Source: an uncultured Marivita sp. (GTDB taxonomy: Bacteria > Pseudomonadota > Alphaproteobacteria > Rhodobacterales > Rhodobacteraceae). From it: a DNA stretch of 64,000 nucleotides. Positions within the stretch are counted from its first letter, which is position 1; each line of letters starts with the position of its first letter. The stretch lies in NCBI RefSeq assembly GCF_947488135.1, contig NZ_CANKYW010000003.1:248001-312000 (forward strand), given 5' to 3'. A model generated the notes under the pieces. It searched no databases. It had not been told where the DNA came from and saw only the letters and a program-made list of their open reading frames with translations. The position numbers were made by a program, and so were the translations under genes. Of the stretch, positions 1 through 7,313 are shown piece by piece.

Positions 1-58
1 CTGCTGCAATCTGACATGCAGCGCAAAATCATCAACGCAAGCTCCCAGGAGGTGGCAC

Positions 59-271
59 ATGGCTGAACGTCATAGATCGAAAGACGGTCGTAGCGAGACC
101 AAGGAAATATTCGGAGACCAGGCCGACATTGATCAGCAGGGTCGCAGTGGTGGCCGTCTGTCCCGCACTGTCGGAACCAAGGACGAAATGAAGCGGGCAA
201 CTGAGCGTCCGGCAGGCGCAACCCGCGTCACCAAAAGCCTTGAAGATGAGGAGGGCAACGATGACTCGTAA
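59..271 (+). CDS. Small hydrophilic hypothetical protein
   Basis: This encodes 70 aa, very rich in charged residues (D, E, K, R) with no membrane segment or signal peptide and only one short hydrophobic stretch, so it is probably a small, partly disordered cytosolic protein. A strong AGGAGGTGG ribosome site lies a few bases before the ATG. Its 3' end overlaps the next gene by 11 bases, so the two are probably translated together. I do not recognise the family. The neighbours (host-attachment family, CsbD) suggest a stress-related group, but that is inference from context only. Confidence 0.6.
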   Translation: MAERHRSKDGRSETKEIFGDQADIDQQGRSGGRLSRTVGTKDEMKRATERPAGATRVTKSLEDEEGNDDS

Positions 272-725
272 ATCCGGAGTGCCGCAGGACGCATGGGTTG
301 TCATCGCCGACGGCGAAAAAGTGCTCTACCTCGTCAACAAGGGTGATGAGATGGATATGAACCTCGTCGTCCGTGACAAGGAAGAGCAGGACAATCCGCA
401 AGCGCAGGATTGGGCCGCAAACCGTCCGGGCCGTTTCAACGACGGTCCATCGGTTCAACGTTCCGCCGTCGATGACACGGATTGGCACCAGCTTGAGAAG
501 GAGCGGTTTGCCAAAGATGTGGCGGATCAATTGTATAAGGACGTGCACAAAGGTCGATTCAAGGACCTGATCATCATCGCCAGCCGACCAGCTCTCAGCG
601 AGTTGCGGAAGGAAATGCATCCCGAAGTGGAAAAAACGCTCATCCTCGATGTCGCGAAAGTGCTGACGAACCATCCCATCGACGAGATTGAGGAGCTTTT
701 GAGCCGAGAGATGGAAAACAGCTGA
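261..725 (+). CDS. Host attachment family protein
   Basis: This encodes 154 aa from ATG 261; a GAGGAG site lies 8-14 bases upstream, so I prefer it over the in-frame start at 240. The protein opens with a strand followed by DGEKVLYLVNKG, has a middle acidic region naming many substituted polar residues, and ends with a conserved-looking block (FAKDVADQLYKDVHKGRF, then LIIIASRPALSELRK) typical of the bacterial 'host attachment' family (baeRF-like fold related to archaeal release factor eRF1). That family was named from Agrobacterium plant attachment, but its molecular role is unclear. Cytosolic; no signal peptide. It overlaps the preceding small gene by 11 bases. Confidence 0.75.
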   Translation: MTRKSGVPQDAWVVIADGEKVLYLVNKGDEMDMNLVVRDKEEQDNPQAQDWAANRPGRFNDGPSVQRSAVDDTDWHQLEKERFAKDVADQLYKDVHKGRFKDLIIIASRPALSELRKEMHPEVEKTLILDVAKVLTNHPIDEIEELLSREMENS

Positions 726-733
726 CCGGCGAT

Positions 734-758
734 GGAACCTTCCATGGGTCTCCGGGTT
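734..758 (+). promoter_or_regulatory. Possible ECF general-stress-type promoter (GGAAC-N17-GTT)
   Basis: GGAAC at 734-738 is followed after 17 bases by GTT at 756-758, about 28 bases before the ATG of the next gene. This matches the spacing and core of alphaproteobacterial EcfG promoters (GGAAC-N16/17-CGTT), and the genes behind it (small membrane protein, CsbD) fit a stress regulon. Caution: many Rhodobacteraceae are thought to lack the EcfG/PhyR system, and the GG at 754-755 is not the preferred C. Confidence 0.35.
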
Positions 759-785
759 AACCATCTGATAAAAGGAGATTTTGAC

Positions 786-1028
786 ATGAAGACTGGAGCA
801 ATCATCGCAGGTGTCGTGCTCATCGCGGCCGTAGCATTCGGAGTATACATGGTCGATATCGATCAGACGCAGGAAGGAAGCCTTCCAACCGTGTCGATCG
901 ATGGCGGTGAAATGCCCGAATACGATGCAGACGTCGGCGACATCGAAGTCGGCGAACGGGACGTGACCGTCACCGTACCGACTGTCGACGTGGAAACGCC
1001 CGAAGAAGATTCGGTCGCGTCGAACTGA
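786..1028 (+). CDS. Small single-span membrane protein, acidic periplasmic tail
   Basis: This encodes 80 aa from ATG 786, preceded by an AAAGGAG ribosome site; an upstream in-frame start at 732 lacks one. Residues 5-20 (AIIAGVVLIAAVAFGVY) form one hydrophobic helix, followed by an acidic tail with repeating VD/VT/VE dipeptides and almost no positive charge. It could be a membrane-anchored peptide or a secreted protein with an uncleaved signal. I do not recognise a named family. It probably shares a transcript with the CsbD gene 16 bases downstream. Confidence 0.65.
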   Translation: MKTGAIIAGVVLIAAVAFGVYMVDIDQTQEGSLPTVSIDGGEMPEYDADVGDIEVGERDVTVTVPTVDVETPEEDSVASN

Positions 1029-1044
1029 TAAAGAGGAGGTTCAA

Positions 1045-1242
1045 TTGGACCGCGATCTTATCGAAGGCAAGTGGACGGAAATCAAAGGTCAGCTCCGCGA
1101 GACATACGGCGAGTTGACCGACAACGATCTTGAAGAAGCGAAGGGAGATCGTGAACAGATGGAGGGCGTGCTTCAGCAGAAGCTTGGCAGGTCCAAGGAT
1201 GAAATCCGCCAGACTGTCGATCAGATCCTGAACAAGGTCTGA
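1045..1242 (+). CDS. CsbD family stress protein
   Basis: This encodes 65 aa, the usual size for CsbD/YjbJ proteins, starting at a TTG with a strong AGGAGG site 6-12 bases before it. The sequence LIEGKWTEIKGQLRETYGELTDND and the following charged helix are diagnostic of the family, small abundant helical proteins induced by general stress in many bacteria; their biochemical role is not established. Last gene of the stress-type group: a strong terminator follows within 25 bases. Confidence 0.9.
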   Translation: MDRDLIEGKWTEIKGQLRETYGELTDNDLEEAKGDREQMEGVLQQKLGRSKDEIRQTVDQILNKV

Positions 1243-1265
1243 TCCCTTTTCCTGAATTGAATGAA

Positions 1266-1297
1266 AGCGCGGCTGAATTTCTCAGCCGCGCTTTTTT
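1266..1297 (+). terminator. Rho-independent terminator after csbD-like gene
   Basis: An 11-bp perfect stem (AGCGCGGCTGA at 1266-1276 with TCAGCCGCGCT at 1282-1292) has a 5-base loop and runs into six T residues. Confidence 0.95.
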
Positions 1298-1347
1298 GTG
1301 CGCTGTCGCGCGACGAAAGTCTCGGAGGCCGGACTTGAACTTCTAGT

Positions 1348-1399
1348 CTCTACCTGCATAACTTGCAGTACGATGGGAAATTATGCAGTTTGGGGTAGA
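1348..1399 (+). promoter_or_regulatory. Inverted-repeat leader before the tungstate transporter
   Basis: CTGCATAA at 1354-1361 is repeated in inverse as TTATGCAG at 1381-1388, and outside these TCTACC (1348-1353) pairs with GGTAGA (1394-1399). The structure ends two bases before the TTG start of tupB. It could be a repressor operator or an RNA stem that masks the ribosome site. It does not match the ModE/Mo-box consensus I know. Confidence 0.45.
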
Positions 1400-1401
1400 T
1401 T

Positions 1402-2109
1402 TTGCAAAGCATCGGAGACGCCTTGGGCTTGGCCTTCGCGCTGGTGCTGTCCGGCGATCCTGATCTTCTGGAAATCGTTGTCCTGTCATTGCGGGTGAGC
1501 CTGACCGCAACCGTTATTGCCTGCCTGATCGGACTGCCCATCGGAGCGCTTGTCGCAATCGGGCGCTTTCGGGGGCGCAACGCTGTCTTGATCATGATGA
1601 ATGCCCTGATGGGCCTGCCGCCGGTTGTGGTGGGCTTGTTGGTGTATCTGCACCTCTCCCGATCGGGTCCGCTTGGCTTTCTCGGGCTGCTTTACACGCC
1701 CGCCGCCATGATCATCGCGCAGACGATCCTGATCGCGCCGATTGTCGCGGCGCTGTCGCGTCAGGTGATCGAGGATCTGCACTCCGAGTATTCCGAGCAA
1801 TTCCGCTCTCTCTGCCTGACCCGGCTGCAAACCGTGCAGGCGCTTTTGTGGGATGCGCGGTATTCGCTTTTGACAGTCGGCTTGGCCGGGTTTGGCCGGG
1901 CCGTGGCCGAGGTCGGCGCGGTGATCATCGTCGGCGGAAATATCGACCATCTGACACGGGTCATGACCACGGCCATCGCGCTCGAAACCTCCAAGGGAGA
2001 TTTGGCGCTGGCCCTGGCCTTGGGCATCATCCTTCTTGTGATCGCGTTGGCGGTGAATGCAGCGGTGCAGTCCGTGCGCATGACGGCGGTGCGGCAAGCC
2101 TATGTCTGA
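1402..2109 (+). CDS. tupB: Tungstate-type ABC transporter permease
   Basis: This encodes 235 aa from a TTG start with no other good in-frame start. Six or so hydrophobic segments are visible, and the EAA-type loop is seen around LTRLQTVQALLWDARYSLLTVGLAGFGRAVAEVGAVIIVGGN, which matches TupB/ModB-like permeases of the tungstate and molybdate importers. The inner-membrane channel would pair with the ATPase and binding protein encoded downstream. It overlaps the ATPase gene by 8 bases. The gene order permease-ATPase-binding protein is unusual, since tup operons generally begin with the binding protein. Confidence 0.85.
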   Translation: MQSIGDALGLAFALVLSGDPDLLEIVVLSLRVSLTATVIACLIGLPIGALVAIGRFRGRNAVLIMMNALMGLPPVVVGLLVYLHLSRSGPLGFLGLLYTPAAMIIAQTILIAPIVAALSRQVIEDLHSEYSEQFRSLCLTRLQTVQALLWDARYSLLTVGLAGFGRAVAEVGAVIIVGGNIDHLTRVMTTAIALETSKGDLALALALGIILLVIALAVNAAVQSVRMTAVRQAYV

Positions 2110-2857
2110 CGTGGCCAGCTTCACCTCTGTGCCCCTCACGCGGCATAAAACGGCGGTGCCGGTCTTACCGCTCTCGGTCGCCGATCTTGTGCTGCGGTTC
2201 GGCGACGCGACGGTGCTTGACGGGGTACAGCTCGAACTCGGGGCCTCCGGGTGTACCGTCATCATGGGGCCCAACGGCGCGGGGAAAACGCTGTTCCTCA
2301 AACTGCTGCACGGGTTGATCCCGCCCACATCCGGGCAAATCTCGTGGGGCGGCTTGACCACATCCGACGCGATGTCTCGTCAAGCGCTCGTGTTCCAGAA
2401 ACCGGTTCTTCTGCGCCGGTCCGTGGCCGCGAATATTGACTTCGTTCTCAAGTCACGCGGGAAGGATCGAAACCGGCGGACCGATCTGTTGCGCCATGTC
2501 GGCCTCGCGCACAAGGCGGACCAGCCCGCCCGCCTGTTATCCGGCGGTGAGGCGCAGCGTCTGGCGCTGGCCCGCGCGCTGGCGACCGATCCCGACATCC
2601 TGTTCCTCGATGAACCCACGGCAAGCCTCGATCCCGGCTCCGTCCTCGCCATTGAACACATCGTGACCGAGGCGTTGGCCCGCGGCGTGCGTGTCGTGTT
2701 CGTCACGCATGACATCGGTCAGGCACGGCGCATGGCGGATGACGTTGTGTTCCTGCATCGCGGGCGTGTCGCCGAACACAGCCCGGCGTCCGAGTTCTTC
2801 CCCGAACCGCGCAGCGCGGTCGCGCGCGATTTCCTCAACGGGCAGCTTCTTGTCTAA
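2102..2857 (+). CDS. tupC: Tungstate-type ABC transporter ATP-binding protein
   Basis: This encodes 251 aa. Walker A GPNGAGKT lies at residues 56-63, the ABC signature LSGGEAQRLALARAL at about 140, Walker [13 protein letters not shown] directly after, and the H-loop in VFVTHDIGQARR. It powers import through the TupB permease. The N-terminal 22 residues before the ABC core are longer than usual, so translation might begin later, but no better ribosome site is visible. It overlaps tupB by 8 bases and is followed by tupA after 25 bases. Confidence 0.85.
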   Translation: MSDVASFTSVPLTRHKTAVPVLPLSVADLVLRFGDATVLDGVQLELGASGCTVIMGPNGAGKTLFLKLLHGLIPPTSGQISWGGLTTSDAMSRQALVFQKPVLLRRSVAANIDFVLKSRGKDRNRRTDLLRHVGLAHKADQPARLLSGGEAQRLALARALATDPDILFLDEPTASLDPGSVLAIEHIVTEALARGVRVVFVTHDIGQARRMADDVVFLHRGRVAEHSPASEFFPEPRSAVARDFLNGQLLV

Positions 2858-2882
2858 GTCCTCAACATCGAAAGTGACCACC

Positions 2883-3701
2883 ATGCTTGCAAAATCCCTT
2901 GCCGCAACCGCTCTGGCCCTCGTCATCGGAGGCACCGCCTGGGCGCAAACCTCGTCTATCATCGTGCAATCCACGACCTCGACAGCGAATTCGGGCCTTT
3001 ACGACTACCTCCTGCCGATCTTCGAAGAGAAAACCGGGATCGAGGTGAATGTCGTGGCGGTCGGCACGGGGCAGGCGATCCGCAACGCCGAGAATTGTGA
3101 CGGTGACGTGCTTTTGGTTCACGCCAAGGCGTCGGAGAAAGCCTTTGTCGCGGCCGGGTTCGGCACGACGCGCACCGATCTGATGTATAACGACTTCGTC
3201 ATCGTCGGTCCCGAGGCTGATCCGGCAGGTGTCACCGGCGAAACCGACGTTCAGGCGGCTTTGGCGAAAATCGCAGAGACCGGTGCACTCTTCGCCTCGC
3301 GCGGGGATGACAGCGGAACCCACAAGAAGGAAATGGCGCTCTGGTCCGACGCGGGCGTCGATCCCACGACCGCCAGCGGTGGCTGGTACCGTGAAACCGG
3401 GTCGGGCATGGGCGCGACACTCAATACCGGGATCGGCATGGGGGCCTATGTCCTGACAGACCGCGCAACCTGGATCACCTTCGGCAACAAGCAGGATTAC
3501 CGGATCGCCGTCGAAGGCGACGAGGATATGTTCAACCAATACGGTGTGATCCCGGTGAGCCCCGAAAAATGCCCGAGCGTCAACGCCGAGGCCGCGCAGG
3601 CCTTCGCCGACTGGTTGGTCTCGGACGAGGGGCAAGAGGCGATCGCCGGGTACAAGGTGGCCGATCAGCAGCTTTTCTTCCCGAACGCGCCGGAAATGTG
3701 A
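2883..3701 (+). CDS. tupA: Tungstate-type ABC transporter periplasmic binding protein
   Basis: This encodes 272 aa from ATG 2883, where a signal peptide begins (MLAKSLAATALALVIGGTAWAQ, cleavage after A-W-A); a longer in-frame reading from 2691 overlaps tupC and is spurious. The mature N-terminus IIVQSTTSTANSGLYDYLLP carries the TTST-x-x-SGL oxyanion-binding motif typical of TupA, which binds tungstate tightly in the periplasm; WtpA/ModA proteins differ here. Tungsten would serve tungsto-enzymes such as formate dehydrogenases. Being last in the operon and behind a weak ribosome site is unusual for a binding protein, which normally needs high expression. Confidence 0.88.
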   Translation: MLAKSLAATALALVIGGTAWAQTSSIIVQSTTSTANSGLYDYLLPIFEEKTGIEVNVVAVGTGQAIRNAENCDGDVLLVHAKASEKAFVAAGFGTTRTDLMYNDFVIVGPEADPAGVTGETDVQAALAKIAETGALFASRGDDSGTHKKEMALWSDAGVDPTTASGGWYRETGSGMGATLNTGIGMGAYVLTDRATWITFGNKQDYRIAVEGDEDMFNQYGVIPVSPEKCPSVNAEAAQAFADWLVSDEGQEAIAGYKVADQQLFFPNAPEM

Positions 3702-3732
3702 TTGGCTTAACGCAGTCTTGAACCCGAACACT

Positions 3733-3768
3733 GCCCTGAAAACCGTCATCGCGGGTGGTTTCCAGGGC
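3733..3768. other. Hairpin in the tupA-desaturase intergenic region
   Basis: GCCCTGAAAACC (3733-3744) pairs with GGTTTCCAGGGC (3757-3768) with one mismatch and a 12-base loop. No T-run follows. It may end the tup transcript with Rho or stabilise its 3' end. The rest of the 150-base gap shows nothing definite. Confidence 0.5.
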
Positions 3769-3851
3769 TGCCGGTCAATCAGGCCATCATCCGCGATTGC
3801 AGTGCCCGCTCCCTGACCGTATTTTCACGGCACCCAACCCGGAGCACCGAG

Positions 3852-4817
3852 ATGACAGCCGATGTCCGCACACCGATCACGCAGGCCATGCAGGAAGGCG
3901 CGCTCACACGGCGCGAGCTGAAGGCGCTGATGACCCGCTCCAACGGGCCGGCGTTGATCCGCGTGGCGGCATTCGCGGTGGTGCTCGCGCTGACCTCCAG
4001 CCTGATCGCCTTGGCGCAGGGAAGCTGGTGGATATGGCCCGCGATGTTCCTGCAAGGCGTGGTGATCGTGCACCTATTTTCGCTTCAGCACGAATGTGTG
4101 CATTACACCGTGTTCAAGACACGCAAGCTCAACGACATTTTCGGCAATATCTGCGGCTACGCGATCATTCTGCCGTTTCAGCAGTTTCGATACGAGCATT
4201 GCAACCACCACACGTACACGCAGCTCAAGGGTCAGGATCCCGAACTGATCGAGTTGCCGATCTCGGTGTGGACATACCTCTGGTACATCTCGTCTGTGCC
4301 CTACTGGCGCAACAAGTTCTCGCAGATCATCCGCAATGCCTCTGGCCGTCTGAACGACGAGGATCGAACCTTCCTGACCAAGCACGAAGCGCCTATCATC
4401 ATTCGCGAAGCGCGGCTGATGGTGGCGTTCTACGCTACGGTTCTGATCGCCTCGCTGCTCTTGGGGTGGAGCGCGCCGCTCTGGTACTGGATCATTCCGC
4501 TGTTCCTGGGCGAACCGGTGATGCGCGCGATCCGCCTGTCCGAGCATGTGGGGCGTCCCAATGTGGATGACATGACAGAAAACACCCGCACGTCGCTGGT
4601 GTCAGGGCCGATGCGGTTTCTATGCTGGAACATGAACTACCACGCCGAACATCATTACGCAGCCTCGGTCCCGTTTCACGCGCTGCCCAAGCTGCATGAA
4701 AAGCTGCGCGGCTACGTCTATGTCGAAGAGCGCGGCTATCTCGGGGCGCATATCGACATCATCAAGCAGTTGATCGGCCGCAAGCCCCGCAGCGACGCAG
4801 AGACCCGCCAGGCGTGA
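3852..4817 (+). CDS. Fatty-acid-desaturase-like membrane oxygenase (MocD-like)
   Basis: This encodes 321 aa. The three histidine boxes of membrane di-iron enzymes are present: HECVH (residues 80-84), HCNHH (116-120) and HAEHH near 260, set among four to five hydrophobic spans. Family members desaturate or hydroxylate their substrate using O2 and electrons from a ferredoxin. The next gene, overlapping by 4 bases, encodes a Rieske ferredoxin, which is the arrangement of the rhizopine genes mocD/mocE, so this is more likely a small-molecule hydroxylase or demethylase than a lipid desaturase. Substrate unknown. A carotenoid or acyl-lipid role is possible but the context argues against it. Confidence 0.8.
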   Translation: MTADVRTPITQAMQEGALTRRELKALMTRSNGPALIRVAAFAVVLALTSSLIALAQGSWWIWPAMFLQGVVIVHLFSLQHECVHYTVFKTRKLNDIFGNICGYAIILPFQQFRYEHCNHHTYTQLKGQDPELIELPISVWTYLWYISSVPYWRNKFSQIIRNASGRLNDEDRTFLTKHEAPIIIREARLMVAFYATVLIASLLLGWSAPLWYWIIPLFLGEPVMRAIRLSEHVGRPNVDDMTENTRTSLVSGPMRFLCWNMNYHAEHHYAASVPFHALPKLHEKLRGYVYVEERGYLGAHIDIIKQLIGRKPRSDAETRQA

Positions 4818-5134
4818 GCATACGGGAGAAGGTCTGGACCGACGTGATCGCCGTACGCGATCTCGAACCGGGGGACGCGACGCTGGTGACATTGGGATCG
4901 CGCAACCTGGCGGTGTTTGACGCAAAGGACGGCATTTTTGTGACGTTGGCCCGCTGCACCCACGGTGCGGCGAACCTGTGTGACGGGCATTTCGACGGCA
5001 CGCAGATCGAATGCCCTTTGCATCAAGGCTTGTTCGATGTGCGCACTGGGCAACCCAAGGCGGCCCCTGCGCGGGTGCCGCTTCGCAGGTTCGACACCCG
5101 CGTCGTTCATGGCATGGTTCAGATCCTGATCTGA
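4814..5134 (+). CDS. MocE-family Rieske [2Fe-2S] ferredoxin
   Basis: This encodes 106 aa from a GTG that overlaps the oxygenase stop by 4 bases, so the two are translationally coupled. The Rieske cluster ligands are C48-x-H50 and C67-x-x-H70 (CTHG and CPLHQG), with the flanking pattern of bacterial Rieske ferredoxins of aromatic and rhizopine oxygenases. It should be the soluble electron donor to the membrane oxygenase, and may also serve the Rieske oxygenase encoded convergently just 8 bases away. No reductase gene is seen nearby, so a shared reductase must be supplied elsewhere. Confidence 0.88.
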   Translation: MSIREKVWTDVIAVRDLEPGDATLVTLGSRNLAVFDAKDGIFVTLARCTHGAANLCDGHFDGTQIECPLHQGLFDVRTGQPKAAPARVPLRRFDTRVVHGMVQILI

Positions 5135-5142
5135 AGGCTGTG

Positions 5143-6180
5143 TTACGCGGTTTCCGGCTGTTTCTGCTCGGCCTCGATGGTGCGGGACACCATCTGCCGA
5201 AACAGCTTAGCCCCGGCATCGAGGCCAAGGTCGATATAGGGCGTTTTGGGGTTCTTCATGCCCTGATGGACCTTTTCAAGTACCGCGCGATCTTCCTCGA
5301 ACGCCATGCGCGCACCGGCATTCATGCGCTCTGACACGTCCTTGTCATGCGGATCGGTGTTGCGGTGCTGGAACCAGAAATAGCGCGTCTTGTCTTCAGT
5401 GATCGGGGTCATGAAGTTGTACGAGATATTGATGAGCGTGGTCTCGACCGGTGTGCTGTCCGGCCCGCCGGTGCCCGGAGGGGTATAGATCGACTTGTTC
5501 AGACCAATCCCCGGCAGGCACATCTCGTAATGCTGGAGCCGGTCACAAACGCCGTCGAACTTCACCAGCTTGGCGTAATAGGGCGAGGGCGGCTGGCCAT
5601 AGATCCAGCGCGCGACGATCACGCCGCGGTCGGTCTTGTTCACGTCCAGCGGCCCGTCATCGGTGCCCGCCCCGGCAAATGACGTGACATGCACCCAGGC
5701 CACATGGCTTGGGTCCAACAAGTTGTCGCAGACCCAAAGATAGTGACAGTCGATATCCAGCACGCCGCCATCGGTGTAGCCCCAATCGGGATTGTCGAAA
5801 TTCTCGATCGGGAAGATGAGCTTCGGGTCGGCCTTATCCGGGTCACCCATCCAGATCCAAAGCAGGCGATAGCGATCCACCACCGGATAGGATTTGACCA
5901 CCGCGCGGCGCGGGATCTGGCCGCGCTGGGTCGGCGCATCGACACACGCGCCAGAACAGGCGAAGGTCAGCCCGTGATAGCCGCACTCCACCGTGTCGCC
6001 CTTGAGATTGCCTTCGGAGAGCGGCAGCTTCCGATGTGGGCAGGCATCTTCCAGGGCCACCGGATCCCCGGCCCCTGTCCGGTAAATGACGACGTTTTCG
6101 CCCAGATAAGTCTCGGCCTTGAGGGACCGGCCGAAATCCTTGGACCAACCAGCCACGTACCAGGCGTTTCGGATGAACAT
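5143..6180 (-). CDS. VanA-like Rieske non-heme iron oxygenase
   Basis: This encodes 345 aa. The N-terminal Rieske domain has C47-P-H49 and C66-G-Y-H69; the catalytic domain carries the mononuclear iron motif DNLLDPSHVAWVH in the middle. Overall length and the MFIRNAWYVAGWS opening match the vanillate-demethylase (VanA)/phthalate-dioxygenase type alpha subunit, which removes O- or N-methyl groups or hydroxylates rings. The reductase partner is absent here. A LysR box lies about 90 bases upstream of its start, so the adjacent regulator probably controls it. Substrate unknown; a methylated or N-heterocyclic compound is my inference from context. Confidence 0.85.
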   Translation of the reverse strand: MFIRNAWYVAGWSKDFGRSLKAETYLGENVVIYRTGAGDPVALEDACPHRKLPLSEGNLKGDTVECGYHGLTFACSGACVDAPTQRGQIPRRAVVKSYPVVDRYRLLWIWMGDPDKADPKLIFPIENFDNPDWGYTDGGVLDIDCHYLWVCDNLLDPSHVAWVHVTSFAGAGTDDGPLDVNKTDRGVIVARWIYGQPPSPYYAKLVKFDGVCDRLQHYEMCLPGIGLNKSIYTPPGTGGPDSTPVETTLINISYNFMTPITEDKTRYFWFQHRNTDPHDKDVSERMNAGARMAFEEDRAVLEKVHQGMKNPKTPYIDLGLDAGAKLFRQMVSRTIEAEQKQPETA

Positions 6181-6266
6181 GCGGTGCCTCGTGTTCGTTC
6201 AAGCGGGATACGCAAAGAGTGCATCGGATCACTACGCGACACCAGTGCGAACCACTGATTGTTCGG

Positions 6267-6281
6267 ATTATCCTGACTAAT
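6267..6281. promoter_or_regulatory. LysR-type box upstream of the Rieske oxygenase gene
   Basis: ATTATCCTGACTAAT holds the T-N11-A spacing and the CTAAT half-site, and matches the perfect inverted repeat at 7225-7239 in 11 of 15 positions. It lies 87-101 bases upstream of the oxygenase start, the usual place for LysR activator binding, and overlaps the last codons of the LysR gene. Confidence 0.6.
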
Positions 6282-7224
6282 CGATCGCGTGCCGCTCCAA
6301 CGCGGTGGACAGAAGATTGCTCTGTGCCTTGGCTTCAGCCGTGATCCAGTCGAGGAAAAAGGCGATCTTTTTTGACCGCCGTTGGTCGTCCGGATAGACC
6401 AGCCAGTAATTCAGCGGCGATGGCACGATTTGCGGAAACGGGCGGACAAGCCTGCCGTCCCGCATGGCGTCCATCACCAGCGGGCTGCGCCCCATGGCGA
6501 TGCCGTCGCTCTGCAAGGTCGCCTGAACCACCATGTTCGACTGGCCGAAACTGCGGATCCGGGCGGGTGTCGGCAGCGTTTGCCCGGTTTCCCGCGCCCA
6601 GTATTCCCAGGTCGGCAGGTCCGTGGTGGTCGGCGCGAATTCGTCCCGGATCTGCGTGTGATGCGCCAGATCGTCCAGCGTTCTGAGGGGGACAGGTCCG
6701 TTCAGCAGGCCGGGTGCACAGACGGGAAACAGCACCTCGTGCATCAGGGGCTGAACGCTGTACCCCGGGAAATCGCCGGTGCCGTACCTGATCGCGATAT
6801 CCGCCTCGGCCCGCGCAACGCCGCGCAGCCCGGTGTCCGTGGTGATCGAGATGGCAAATTCGGGATGCGCCTGATCGAAGCTCAGAAGCCTTGGAAACAA
6901 CCAGATGAACGCAAAGCCGGGATGGCAGCTGATGACGATGGTCCGGTCGTCGCGGCCCTTGTCGCGGATGTCTTCGCAGACCTCCGAAATCTGGCCCAAC
7001 CCGTCCGAGATGCTGAGCGCCAACCGCGCGCCGTCCCGCGTCGGGACAGAGCGCCGTGCCCCTCGGGTGATCAAATCATGGCCAAGCCATTCCTCCAATG
7101 CCTTGACATGTTGGCTCACCGCGCTTTGGCCGACGCCCAGCTCGTCGGCTGCGTCGGAAAAGCTGCCGTGCCGGGCAACGGCCTCGAACGCGCGCAGGGC
7201 GGCAAAGGGGAGATTCAAGATCAT
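6277..7224 (-). CDS. LysR-family transcriptional regulator, GcvA-like
   Basis: This encodes 315 aa from ATG 7224; an in-frame ATG at 7248 would add eight residues and cannot be excluded. The N-terminal winged helix (LPFAALRAFEAVARHGSFSDAADELGVGQSAVSQHVKALE, residues 5-45) resembles GcvA-type LysR proteins, and the rest is the periplasmic-fold effector domain. It lies between the Rieske oxygenase and the divergent M29-like gene, each of which has a T-N11-A box with CTAAT half-sites; GcvA itself recognises CTAAT. It is therefore the likely activator of both, sensing a pathway intermediate. The box at 7225-7239 directly abuts its own start, so it probably represses itself. Confidence 0.85.
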   Translation of the reverse strand: MILNLPFAALRAFEAVARHGSFSDAADELGVGQSAVSQHVKALEEWLGHDLITRGARRSVPTRDGARLALSISDGLGQISEVCEDIRDKGRDDRTIVISCHPGFAFIWLFPRLLSFDQAHPEFAISITTDTGLRGVARAEADIAIRYGTGDFPGYSVQPLMHEVLFPVCAPGLLNGPVPLRTLDDLAHHTQIRDEFAPTTTDLPTWEYWARETGQTLPTPARIRSFGQSNMVVQATLQSDGIAMGRSPLVMDAMRDGRLVRPFPQIVPSPLNYWLVYPDDQRRSKKIAFFLDWITAEAKAQSNLLSTALERHAID

Positions 7225-7239
7225 ATTAGCAAGACTAAT
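7225..7239. promoter_or_regulatory. LysR-type box, perfect inverted repeat
   Basis: ATTAG-CAAGA-CTAAT is a perfect 5-5-5 inverted repeat and a T-N11-A box. It lies between the divergent LysR and M29-like genes, directly upstream of the chosen LysR start and 75 bases upstream of the M29-like start. Confidence 0.7.
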
Positions 7240-7313
7240 GACATTCATGCCTGCTTTCAATTGGCGCCCGCGTTGGCGTGATCTTACCCTCCTCGACACA
7301 GGAGAGCGGGACG

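Noticed and set aside
3852-4817. Carotenoid hydroxylase or lipid desaturase
   Set aside because: The overlapping Rieske ferredoxin and catabolic neighbours fit a MocD-type small-molecule oxygenase better, although the histidine boxes are shared.
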